Assembly (NCBI GenBank): GCA_904066235.2
Contig: CAJFCV020000005.1
Coordinates: 2,604,001 to 2,668,000, forward strand
DNA: 64,000 nt
DNA from: Bursaphelenchus xylophilus
Lineage: Eukaryota; Nematoda; Chromadorea; Rhabditida; Aphelenchoididae
Direction: 5' to 3'
Shown here piece by piece: positions 55,101 through 64,000 of the stretch; the stretch's first letter is position 1; every line of letters begins with the position of its first letter. A program made the translations under genes and the position numbers. A model generated the notes under the pieces. That model did no database searches. It was given only the letters and a program-made list of their open reading frames with translations, and was not told where the DNA came from.

Positions 55101-56769
55101 TTTTAATCTAAATATTACTGCTGTAATGCATGGAAAATACCTCAAAATAGATGATACACTGTCCTAGAACATGATAGATATTACTATTTTTATCAACCAA
55201 GCTTTCGTCTAGCCTCCCCCATACAATGACGAATATAGGCGACCAAAGTATCGTCGACCCGAACTGTCGTTGACTCAAAATGTCTAACAATCCTTTTTTA
55301 GCAACAAATCTCGCGACTTCCCTGGAGCGTCTCCGAAAAAGCCAAAGCCAGCCTAAAACTTGACCATCTGACCCTTGACATTGCCGTTGAGTCTTATCTC
55401 TACAACGACACTCAACTGAACAACGAATACGCTTATTTCAACCTGACTGATGGCTTCACTTACTCCGATGAAATAGAAAAGCTTAACATTTTGCAATTCT
55501 ACATGGCAAAAGAGGAATTGCTTCGGAAAAACAGGCCAAAAACTCCGCGTCCTCTCGCTCTAATTTACCCGTTTGGAGGCCATCCACGACGCTATAATTC
55601 GATGACAATTACCCCAACGCTCCTTGAGATGCCCTTCTTTCTACCTCATCTACCGGCGTCGATAAATTTCGGAAGTCTGGGCTCAATAATTGGCCATGAA
55701 ATCACACATTCATTCGACAAAAATGGGGTTCAGTTCGATGAGAATGGCGATGTGAGCCCATGGCTCAGTAAACGTAGTAAAAAGTATCTGCAAAAACTGA
55801 GCAGATGCATCAATAGACAGTATGGAAGACTCGTGGATGAGGAGGATTTGGAGACCAATCCGGAGTACAGTGAAAACGAAAACATGGCTGATAATGGAGG
55901 TAGGGTGACTTAAAATTTGTTTTTTTATGCGTCGCGTCTTTTTTGGTCGACGACGACAATTTGGGTCAACACAAAATTTCCAAAAAAGTGGTGAATATCC
56001 TAAAAAATGATTGTGGGAAGTGCTGGCCGTTAGATGGTCGGCGGGCGCTTGGCGAAGGCTCCGCGGTGTCTAGGCAAGGACCTCCAATATCTCCACTTTC
56101 TAAGCTTATGTAGCTGTCATTAACGTTAGATTTCTTTACCCTAAGTTATTGTAACATATAAAAAACCAAAATTTGCGCAAAAAAACGAGGATCCGTAACT
56201 TTTATCTATAGATATTATTGATGTGAGCAGATGAAAAATGCCTCAAAATAGGTGATAAGCTATCCTACGACCCGATCAATCTCATTATTTCTACTATATA
56301 ACTAAGCCTTCTCCTAGCCAGGCATACAACGACAAAATGACACGATCAATAGTATCGTTGGACCCGAAAATTTGTAGCGCATATTATTTGACGCCTTTGA
56401 CAATGAGTATTTTTGACTTGCCTTCAAGAAGTGACCTATACATATTATGTTTTTTTTTGCAATCTTTCTTTTTCAGGAATGCACGCCGCTTACTTGGCCT
56501 ACAAAAACTTTATTGCCAGGAACGGAGAAGAGCCTCGGATGCCAGGCGATTTGTCATCGTTAACCCACGATCAACTCTTTTTTATCTCCTTTACAAAAAA
56601 GTTTTGCGGTGAGTTTGATCCAGAACAATTTGACAAACTGGACGAGCATATGATTGGCAAACTCCGAATCAAAGGCGCGCTTCAGAATTCAGCGGCCTTC
56701 AAGGAAGCGTTTAACTGCAAAATTGGTGATGCATATGCGCCAGAGGAGAAGTGTAATGTCTTCAATTGA
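52108..56769 (+). CDS. M13 metallopeptidase (neprilysin-like), gene 1
   Basis: Exons: 52108-52171, 52620-52900, 52985-53514, 53953-54424, 55302-55899, 56477-56769, giving 745 residues in the family's usual 700-770 range. The N-terminus MNGAKVKFFTTFLLVVCGEC looks like a cleaved signal peptide, so a secreted enzyme rather than the type II membrane form. PCSEFYEYVCD is the M13_N signature. The zinc site is HEITH (581-585) with the distal ligand in ENMADNGG (Glu 642, Asp 646), so catalysis is expected. The substrate-binding NA(Y/F) motif is altered (RRYNSM). It ends KCNVFN instead of the usual C-x-x-W. It probably degrades extracellular peptides. Introns 4 and 5 share a related 400-bp segment, and intron 1 has tandem hairpins. 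Confidence 0.92.
52239..52616. repeat. Three tandem hairpin-bearing units in M13 gene 1, intron 1
   Basis: GACATTTTATACGATGGAA is followed by its complement (CATCGTATAAAATGTC) at 52239, 52378 and 52496, an almost perfect 42-base hairpin. Each unit continues GAAATTGGACAA(T/C)TAGAAGTGAA and (AGA)CTTGTCAGA. The spacings are 139 and 118 bp. The third unit runs up to the exon 2 acceptor. Confidence 0.88.
54641..54862. mobile_element. Complete CACGGCAACCC fold-back element, M13 gene 1, intron 4
   Basis: The ends are GGCACGGCAACCCA and TGGGTTGCCGTGC. The arms include TGTCTCCCGCCCA / GGGAGACTCCC and AAACGAAGTGTCAAAA / TTTTGACATTTCGTTT. One arm is shared with 5600-5770 and 7543-7713 in the giant palindrome. 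Confidence 0.75.
54870..55270 (+). repeat. Intron segment homologous to 55985-56370
   Basis: Shared landmarks in the same order are GGAAGTGC, GGTCGGCGG, CTTTACCCT(G/A)AG, TATTGTAACATA, CCTCAAAATAG and CGTTG/CGTCGACCCG. Divergence is roughly a quarter by eye. This copy is in intron 4 and the other in intron 5 of the same gene. Confidence 0.65.
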
Positions 56770-57617
56770 AACTTCTGAAGGATACACGTTATGAAAACCT
56801 AGAATGATAAAACACTCTTCATTATTATCTTTTAAAAGACAGTCATCGTGGCACCCTTTATTTTTTCTGTCAAAAAAAATTTCAACGTTTTCAAAGCGTT
56901 TTTAAGCGGAAATACACAGTAAACCACGGTACAACACAGATCGCCAAGTACTAAAAATTTATTTTTGATAAGCAACATTGATATACACAAGTGCATTTCG
57001 ACGAAAAACTGGTTTCTGAGATCGCTCAAATTGCTTGTCATCGACAGCTTTTGTTGCACTGAGTTTTCTTTAACAATTGCGAAAAATCAAATCGCTTTTC
57101 GTTTCATTATTTTCCCGACAGACTGGTTTGTTTTATACAGGATGGGGCATCTTTGTGCCCCGATTTAAATTGGCTATAACTTTTTTAGTTTTTGGCCAAA
57201 TGTTAAAATTCTTTTTTTCCTGAATCTTCAGACGTCCGCATTTTGTCAAATACCAAATATGTTATACCCATTTATTAACCTACAGCATAAATTAACTACA
57301 AATAAAAAGCTCTAATTTCCATAATTGACAAGGGAAGTACCCCTAGTGCGACACTCAGATTTTCTTTAAATTTTGCACACTGGCCGGACATATATATAAC
57401 ATATTTGGTGTTAAACAAAATGGGGGAGTCTGAGGATTCAAGGGAAAAAAGAACACATTCGGCCCAATAATAAGGAAGTTATAGACAATTCAAATCGGGC
57501 CACAAAGATGCCCCACCTTGTAAACAATAAACTTTTTCTAAAAAAATCAAAACCTTTGAACCACAAAAGATCAAAACTCATAAATCTCGAAAAGAACAGG
57601 TTCAATTAACCACTTTA
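56770..57617. other. Spacer between the two M13 genes
   Basis: It contains a fold-back element at about 57136-57523 (ends CAGGATGGGGCATCTTTGTG and the near-complement CACAAAGATGCCCCACCTTG). A solitary family A end (57103-57125) lies just outside, and a 65-bp piece of family C (57330-57395) is inside the loop. No gene seen. Confidence 0.65.
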
Positions 57618-60600
57618 ATGGCCGATTTTACCGCAATGACGGAAGTAAAGCACCTTCCACTACACGTAATGGGTTCAAAAAGCTTAATTTCTATTTTCAC
57701 CATTGTAATTTTTATTACTGTCAAGTCTACTTTTGTAAATATTACAAGTTTTGGAAACGAAAAATTTGATTACTCATTTATCGCTAATCTAAACATAAGC
57801 CGGAATCCGTGTACTGAATTCTATGAATATGTGTGTGACAGCCAAAACGGAAGTTGGTATGACTTTCCGAAAACTATGGATAAGAAATGGGCAGAGGTTT
57901 TGGAAAATCTACCGGTAAGAAGTAAAAATGTCAACAACGTATTTTACAAATTTTGCTTGTGTGAGGGTATACATAAATCTTATGAAAATCAGCCATTGTT
58001 ACAAAAAAATGTTTAGTCAAAGCTCTCGAATTTTTTGCCGGACTGGGCTGCTCGGTTTTTTGTGCTTATATTAAGTATCAGTCTTTCAACTACGTCATGT
58101 ATACAGTGTCGGACATGATCCAGTGGAAAAAATGTACCATTTTGTATCTCGGAAGTGTCAAAAATGTGGCAAAATTCTTCCCTCTCCAAGTGAAAAAACT
58201 CCGATTTCAAAGGAAGCATTTTGCCACATGTTTGATGCTTCCCGGATGCAAAATGGCACGTTTTTTGCCACTGTAGCTACAAGCGTGAAAAAAGCTTTAT
58301 AATACACTGCACGAAAGAGAAAAAATCGTCCTACTTTATGAAAATACTAATGCATTTTCGGTTTTCTACAAATTTTAAAAGACGATTTTGGCTATCAGCG
58401 GTGGACATAGAAAAAAATCGATTATGAGTTTTTTGCATAAAAATTACCGTCGACATGTTGACGCAGCGACCCAAAAATCGTCTTTTAAGTCACAGCTTAA
58501 AAGGATGACAAAATCTCCCCTAATATACCTCAATGATGTGCTCTATCGTACATACCAAACATTTTCAGAGCTTCGGAGCGTATGGAAAAGCAAAGCTAAT
58601 CTACGACAAATGCATGGACGATCAGCTTTCTCCATATTCAACCTACGACACCGGCTTCCCTTCTCGATATTTTAAATTCAAGCAAGTTGTTGGAGTTGCA
58701 TTCCCATTGCTGACCAACTCCTCTGAAAGCCTTTATAAGCCATTGCCAGAAAGGATGGCGGAAATTTTGCTATTCCTAATGCCGGAGGACATCAATATTT
58801 TTACGGAGGCTACTGTCAGAACGACTCATTACAACACGAGTGACTACAGTTTTGTCCTAGAATTTGCTGAGCCGTACCTGCTGCTGGACGATTACTATCA
58901 TCGAAGAGAAGATGGTGAAAAGAGAAATGAGACTAAGACGGAACTTGTGAAGATCATTGCAAGAGCTGCTGAGCTTTTGAATATCACAATTGACACTTCG
59001 GTAGTAGAGGATGGAGTTGAAAGTGTGCTGGAGTTTGAGAAAAGACTTGTGTGACAAGTCATCGGTAATTCTAGGAAGGAAATTCGACCGGATAAGTAAG
59101 TTCAACATTTTGATTACTATACTAGTATATTTGCAAATTCTCTGGAGTAATTTTTGTCGTGTGCAAGAAAGGTCAGGTCTCAAGCGAAAGTCCAAAAAGC
59201 CCAGTATATGGCAATGTGGAAAGTGAACCTTTGTTTTCGCACACTGCATGTCGCCAAATCACCTCAGCGACTTTGTGAACGGTCTAGTAGCTAATAGGAA
59301 GATGGTCACCGGATTGAGATTTCGTATACCTCAAATAAAAATTCAGTTAAACCGCTGTGCCACGAGCTGTTGTTGCGGCAAAACATGTCTATCAAGACTA
59401 GCTTCAAAGCCCCTATATTTTTTGGTTCCATGCGATTTGTTGTGCACGAACTTTTCTGTAGCCAACTGCACATAAGACATTATTGTTTAAGGCCTAGTAT
59501 TTAGAAAATGTGTAAAAAAAACGTCGCATAATTTTCGTCTTACGTACGATTCAACCTCTGCAGAAGTAATCGCTGGAAACTCTGCCTTTCTTAAGTTCGG
59601 ATGTTGTCGTTTCTTTACTGCCAAAATGCCGCCAAATTTCTTACAAGATTTCATTTCTGGCAATGTTCTGGCCAGACTTCAAACAGTAATATTTACAAGG
59701 CTTTTTTTTGCAGAAAATTCATCCTTCTCACTCCAGAACAAGCTACAGCTGCCATTGGCCTTCTAAACTACACGCATTTTGTCTCACTGTATTCGAAAGA
59801 CGCCTCCGTCGAGATAAAAGAACGTCTACAACATGGCATTAGTATTGTAAAATTGGAACAGGCCACCAGACTGGCAAAGTATCTTCGTTCAGACAATGTG
59901 ACCGCCACAGAAGTCTACAACTACATTTATATCAAGTTTATTTACTTGTACAATGATCGACTGAAAAAGGGTGAAAATTCAAATGTTACACTAGAGTTTG
60001 CGCAGTGTAATTGCACCGACGTTATATTCAAAAACTTCTTACCGCTGACTGCTCGATTGTATTATGATAATATTCAAAAAGATGTGGAAAAGAAGTTGAA
60101 GCAAGAAGAATACATGCTAAAAATGATCGAAACTATGAGGGAAGCTTTGAAGGTGAGTGTTCTAGAGCCCCTGTGCAACAAAACCAAAGTTGTCATTATT
60201 GTGCCAAAATGAGTTTTTTCTTACATCTTTTTATGTAAGAAAACTCTTCAACAAAAATTTTGGTCTCTTGCAATTTGTTGTATCATGCCCACCGGGAAAG
60301 TAGTGAGCACAATGTCGCTGTGCCGATCGCGTTGCTGGCGTGAAAAGCAACAGCGAAGCGATTCTCGATGCGACAGAGTTCTTATTATTTTGCCGACAGA
60401 CTAATACCAAAATTCGTTGATGTACAGGGTGTCCAGAGAAATTCCGCGGAAAGTGTTTGCCGATTTCTCGGCGCTTAGGCAAGATATCCAAAAAATTCTT
60501 TTTGCATTAGAAAGAAGAATATGGGCGGTTCTTTGCCTAAAAAAGTTTTTTTGTCCGCCGACGCGGAACATACTGTATTCGGCGGAGACTTTTGATCGCT

Positions 60601-63600
60601 TTTTTGGTCATCACACCAATCTTAAGCGCTTTACTATGATCCTGAAACTATCGGGAAGCCTTCAGTTTTTTCCGCAGAGGATCAGGGAACCGACGACAAC
60701 GCTATGCAATCGCATTTAGCGACTGCACCGCACTGTGTAGTTGCGTCAACAGCGATAAAGTCCGACCGCACCGTGCGGAGGTTTTAAACAGCGGGGCAAC
60801 GAGAAGTTCAAACAAAAAATATTTTGTTGTTTTCTGGTACACCAAGTCGTTTACTGATGGCTAAGCTGCTGCCAAGGCTTGGCGACGAAATTTTGGAGAG
60901 CATATGGGATCAGCAAAGAATTCTAGCCACATAATGTTTGGAACATCTCCTATCCGAAGCTGAGTTGTGGCCTCCGCCGATACGGAAAGCTCTCCATTCC
61001 ATTGCCGAACTTTTGGTAAACATAAAAATAAGATAAAATTCTCTTCTTAAGCATCAGAAATTGTACTGAAGCTTTTACGATTGGTGTGATGACCAAAAAA
61101 GCGATCAAAGGTCTCCGCCGAAGACAGTATGTTCCGTGTCGGCGGAGAAAAAATCTTTTTTAGAAAAAAAACCGCCCATATTCTTCTTTCTAATGCAAAA
61201 AGAATTTTTTGGATATCTTACCTAAGCGCCGAGAAATCGGCAAACACTTTCCGCGGAATTTCTCTGGACACCCTGTACAGTGACGGACCTGATCCAGTGG
61301 CAAAAAAAGTGCCATTTTGCACACAGGAAGTATTTAAAATGTGGCAAAATGCTTCCCTCTCCAAGTGAAAAAACTTTGTTTTGAAGGGTTTCTCACAAAG
61401 AAGAGCGGGCGCGCTTTTGAAATCGGAGTTTTTTTTCACTTGAAGAGGGAAGCATTCTGCCACATTTTTCGATGCTTCCCGGATGCAAAATTGTAGGTTT
61501 TTTGTCCTCTTTTTGTGAACGACCTTCAAAACGAAGTTTTTTTTGTTGAAGAGGAAGGCATCTTGCTACATTTTTTGATACTTCCCGGATGCAAAATGGA
61601 ACGTTTTTTGCCACTGGATCAGGTCCGTCACTAGTATACTTTTTAAATTTCAAATTTCAGGCCCAGATATCCCAATTACCCCTTTCGTCAATAGCCAAAA
61701 ACAAGATGATTGCCAAAGCAGCGGCAATACGGTTTGATACGACGATTGCAAATCATCTGCTAAGTCACACTCAACTTGATGATTACTATAAGACCTTTAT
61801 CCCAAGTGTCAATGACTCCTACCTCGACAACGTAGAGGCCCTACATTTGTTCGAAATGAAGCGACAACGAAGTCTTTTACTACAAAAAGGTCGTAAAATA
61901 TTGCCAGAATTAGAGGGGGATGAGATTGGTGGCTCCCCATTCTACGACTTCAATTACAATCTAATCAATCCTAGTGAAATTGTCTATGATTCCGACCTTT
62001 TCTCACCTCAATATCCCGACTCTATCAATTACGGAGGCATGGGGGCAGTGATTGGCCATGAAATGTTTCATGCGTTTGATACCGGAAACTTGGGATACAA
62101 TGCAAACGGAGATATCGGGTATTGGCTGGATAAAAAGACAGAGGAATATGTGAGGAAGATGAGAGTGTGCGTCGTTGAGCAATACCGTTCAATTATAGAA
62201 AAAGAAAGCTTTGGAAGCAAAGCGGAGTTTTCCTTGGACGAAAATATCCCGGATATTGCGGGTGAGTTGCGTAAAGCCAAAAATTTTTTTGGGAAACGAA
62301 GAAGATATATTGACGAAGTAGACGTTTGACCTACCGGTCTCAATTTTAATTTATTCACACTAATCACATGTAAAATCATGGAGTGTATCAGGGAGTCCAG
62401 TGTTTGGTCAGTATAAGGTCTCTCCATCTCAGGCCATGGTGCTTTCGAAAATCGTTGGTCCATCTGAGTCTGGGGCGTCCAAGTGGTCGTTTGTAGGGCG
62501 GCGTCCATTCCATCAGTCGTACCTACCGGTCTATCGGGAAAATAATGTGGATTCTTGCAGCAAAACGTCAAGCCCGGCCGCAGTCGAGTACCAAATGTCC
62601 AGCCGCGGCTAATTTTCCAAGGCAATGATGGAGTGAAAAACCCACAGTATTTTCCCGACAAAATGAAAAGCCTTTGAAAAATCGTTTAAAAATTCAATTA
62701 AGGTTCTATCAGCGTGTCGGGAAAATAATGAGCACAATGTCACTGTGCCGATCGCGTCGCTGAATTGGGTGGTATAGCATGTCAGCCGATGGTCCAGTCC
62801 AAGAAAAAGGAAAAGGGTATAGTAGTGAGAATGTGGTGCTCCCGCATTCTCTTGGCCCGACCTTTATCAACCCGACGCAATCTCCATCCCGCGAGCGACC
62901 TGAAGAGAGGCCGCCGAGGCCCGTGATCGAGCCGAGAAAGTCACGTGGCTCCCTCCTGCGCCCCAAATGGCGTGCTTGCGCGTGGGCCGCAAGCACTTAA
63001 CGCTGCAGAAAATGTCAGGCCCCTTTTCGTAACTCCGATGATGAAAGTCGGCCACTTAGTGATGAAAGTCGGCCACTTAGGCTGATTGATCCGTGGGCGA
63101 TGAACTTTCTCGAAGCCCGATCAAGCCCCTATATAAACCCTCCCGAATTCTTCACTGGATCGATCCTCCGAGGTTTTCCGACCTGGAGTCAGCCTTCTCA
63201 GGCTTTTGTGGGTGTTCAGTTGTTTAGACGTCTATTTCCGTGTACGCGCTATTTTATTCTTGTATAAATAAATATTATACTTATCCCTGCGGGTTGATAC
63301 TTTGTATAATCGTTTGTTTGTACTTGAATATATCTTCGGTACTTTACTAGGTACCAAGATCCACCAGGTTTTGACTTGTCGAAATTACTATTGAAAAGAA
63401 ACTTGATTTTGCCGCAACACAGCTCATTTTCTCCGTAGCGATTGACTTTTGATGCGACGTTGAGCTGATTATTTTCATGGCAGACTGGTAAAGATGGAAG
63501 ACGTGAGAAGTTTATTTGTAATAGCTTAGGAATCAGTTCAAAGTAAAAAAAACTCCAGCTTTATTTACCATGAACCGAGTCTTCTTTCTAGGTCTCCATC

Positions 63601-63857
63601 TTGCCTACAATGCTTTCAAATCCTTGCCTAAAACTGAAGAAGGTCCACAAAACCCTAACGATGATCAACTCTTCTTCATCGCTTTTGCAAGATCTTTTTG
63701 TCAATCAAAACGCGCCGAACCCGATGATCCTGAACATCTACCGGACAAGTTGCCTGCTCAGGGTTCGCTGATGAGCTTAGAGCCATTTCAGAAAGCATTT
63801 GGATGCAAGGAAACAGGCCCTTATGTACCAACAAAACGTTGCAATGTTTATTTCTGA
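57618..63857 (+). CDS. M13 metallopeptidase (neprilysin-like), gene 2, with stop-avoiding donor
   Basis: Exons: 57618-57914, 58569-59050, 59714-60152, 61661-62261, 63592-63857, giving 694 residues. An N-terminal hydrophobic segment (LISIFTIVIFITVKSTFV) without a clear cleavage site suggests a type II membrane protein. PCTEFYEYVCD is the M13_N signature. The zinc site is HEMFH (539-543) with ENIPD (600-604). NYNLINPSEIVY keeps the substrate-binding region better than gene 1. It ends RCNVYF. Exon 2 as drawn uses the donor GTGACA. The stronger donor GTAAGT at 59096 keeps the same phase but includes TGA at 59052-59054, opposite Glu in gene 1. The gene may be intact through the weak donor, or becoming a pseudogene. 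It is a tandem paralogue of gene 1. Confidence 0.85.
58104..58273. mobile_element. Family B TIR element
   Basis: It starts CAGTGTCGGACATGATCCAG after TA and ends CGTTTTTTGCCACTG before TA. It has a shortened loop and lies in intron 1 of M13 gene 2. Confidence 0.75.
58379..58484. mobile_element. Miniature relative of family P
   Basis: 106 bp with ends AAGACGATTTTGG and CCAAAAATCGTCTT, flanked by TTAA (58375-58378 and 58485-58488). The ATCAGCGGTGG and AAAAAATCGAT words are shared with the outer part of family P, but there is no tRNA module. Confidence 0.7.
60289..60404. mobile_element. Degenerate family A element
   Basis: It starts ACCGGGAAAGTAGTGAGCAC and ends TTATTTTGCCGACAGACTA. It lies in intron 3 of M13 gene 2. 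Confidence 0.65.
60425..61275. mobile_element. Family E fold-back element (CAGGGTGTCC ends)
   Basis: The ends are CAGGGTGTCCAGAGAAATTC and the complement, with TA on each side. The arms are about 200 bp (both contain CGGCGGAGA and GATCGCTTTTTTGGTCATCA or complement). The 440-bp interior is unique and non-coding. It is related by its ends to the element at the centre of the giant palindrome. Confidence 0.85.
61278..61632. mobile_element. Family B element sharing a TA with family E
   Basis: It starts CAGTGACGGACCTGATCCAG immediately after the TA (61276-61277) that bounds the family E element and ends GGATCAGGTCCGTCACT. It is longer than usual and appears to contain a second partial family B arm (about 61480-61560). 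Confidence 0.8.
62526..62660. mobile_element. Family A TIR element, divergent
   Basis: It starts CGGTCTATCGGGAAAATAAT and ends CAGTATTTTCCCGACA. The interior is unlike the standard one. Confidence 0.6.
62709..63488. mobile_element. Family A TIR element split by a 622-bp insertion
   Basis: The left part (62709-62767) starts TCAGCGTGTCGGGAAAATAA and reads into GCGTCGCTGAATTG. The right part (63390-63488) resumes ATTGAAAAGAAACTTGATTT and ends GGCAGACTGG. Joined at ATTG it matches the intact copy at 27238. Confidence 0.85.
62768..63389. mobile_element. 622-bp G+C-rich insertion, possible solo LTR
   Basis: It is flanked by ATTG (62764-62767 and 63390-63393). It has a TATA box (CTATATAAACCC near 63130) and AATAAA near 63266, with a 21-bp tandem repeat (GATGAAAGTCGGCCACTTAG) at 63040-63080. 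Promoter, then polyadenylation signal, without coding is LTR-like. It does not start TG and end CA, so the LTR call is tentative. Confidence 0.5.
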
Positions 63858-64000
63858 GTTTCAACCTTATTTTTCGATAAAAATACGTTCGCATACGTCT
63901 CAAAAATACATTGTAATGTCTATAATTGATCGCGAAGCCCAGAGTATACTCATTTTTTCGTCTGTAATAAAACTTGATCAACAACAGAATCTAAAATATA
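63858..64000 (+). other. 3' flank of M13 gene 2
   Basis: A+T-rich downstream sequence with AATAAAA at 63966, a likely polyadenylation signal. Nothing else is visible before the window ends. Confidence 0.5.

Overview
The window is nematode nuclear DNA. Introns start GT(A/G)AG and end in TTTTCAG, the sequence is A+T-rich, and two genes have an acceptor-like TTTCAG eight bases before the start codon, as in spliced-leader trans-splicing. The proteins are also worm-like: a Chk1 kinase closer to C. elegans CHK-1 than to vertebrate Chk1, a long acylation-type globin, a degenerate PP1 relative and two M13 (neprilysin-like) peptidases. I infer a rhabditid nematode and cannot name the species.

Layout. 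(1) 1-13313 is one giant, nearly perfect inverted repeat (arms of at least 6.6 kb, 62-base spacer) whose centre is a TA-flanked fold-back element. It runs off the left edge of the window. (2) 14144-16587 (+) holds the last exons of a coiled-coil protein. (3) 18429-22743 (+) is a five-exon aquaporin whose last intron carries a 1.8-kb fold-back element with tRNA-Asp-like sequences in both arms. (4) 22744-31626 is gene-poor and full of nested TIR elements, including a dead mariner. (5) 31627-34570 (+) is a five-exon globin. (6) 37412-38201 (+) is a 64-residue membrane protein, convergent with a small cytochrome b5 gene at 38379-39844 (-). (7) 40683-47808 (-) is a nine-exon chk-1 gene, with the second tRNA-bearing fold-back element and a 137-bp satellite in one intron. 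(8) 48310-51856 (+) is a PP1-type phosphatase lacking several metal and catalytic residues, with a tRNA-Gln gene antisense in an intron. (9) 52108-56769 and 57618-63857 (+) are tandem M13 peptidase genes. The second has an in-frame TGA just before a strong donor; an upstream donor in the same phase can remove it.

About a third to a half of the DNA is short inverted-repeat elements. I name six families by their ends. Family A: TCAGTCTGTCGGGAAAATAA, TA target. Family B: CAGTGGCGGACCTGATCCAG, TA target. Family C: CAGGGGAAGTACCCC, TTA/TAA target. Family D: CAAGGAAAGTACTTC, TTA/TAA target. Family E: CAGGGTGT ends, TA target. Family P: AACACGATTTTTGAGTC, TTAA target, with tRNA-like arms. Many are nested, so their relative ages can be read.

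The genes do not form an evident pathway or operon. The clearest unexplained signals are the giant palindrome, the paired tRNA-like sequences in family P, and a decamer (CGTATTTTAC) found 16 times outside the palindrome, mostly close to splice sites.
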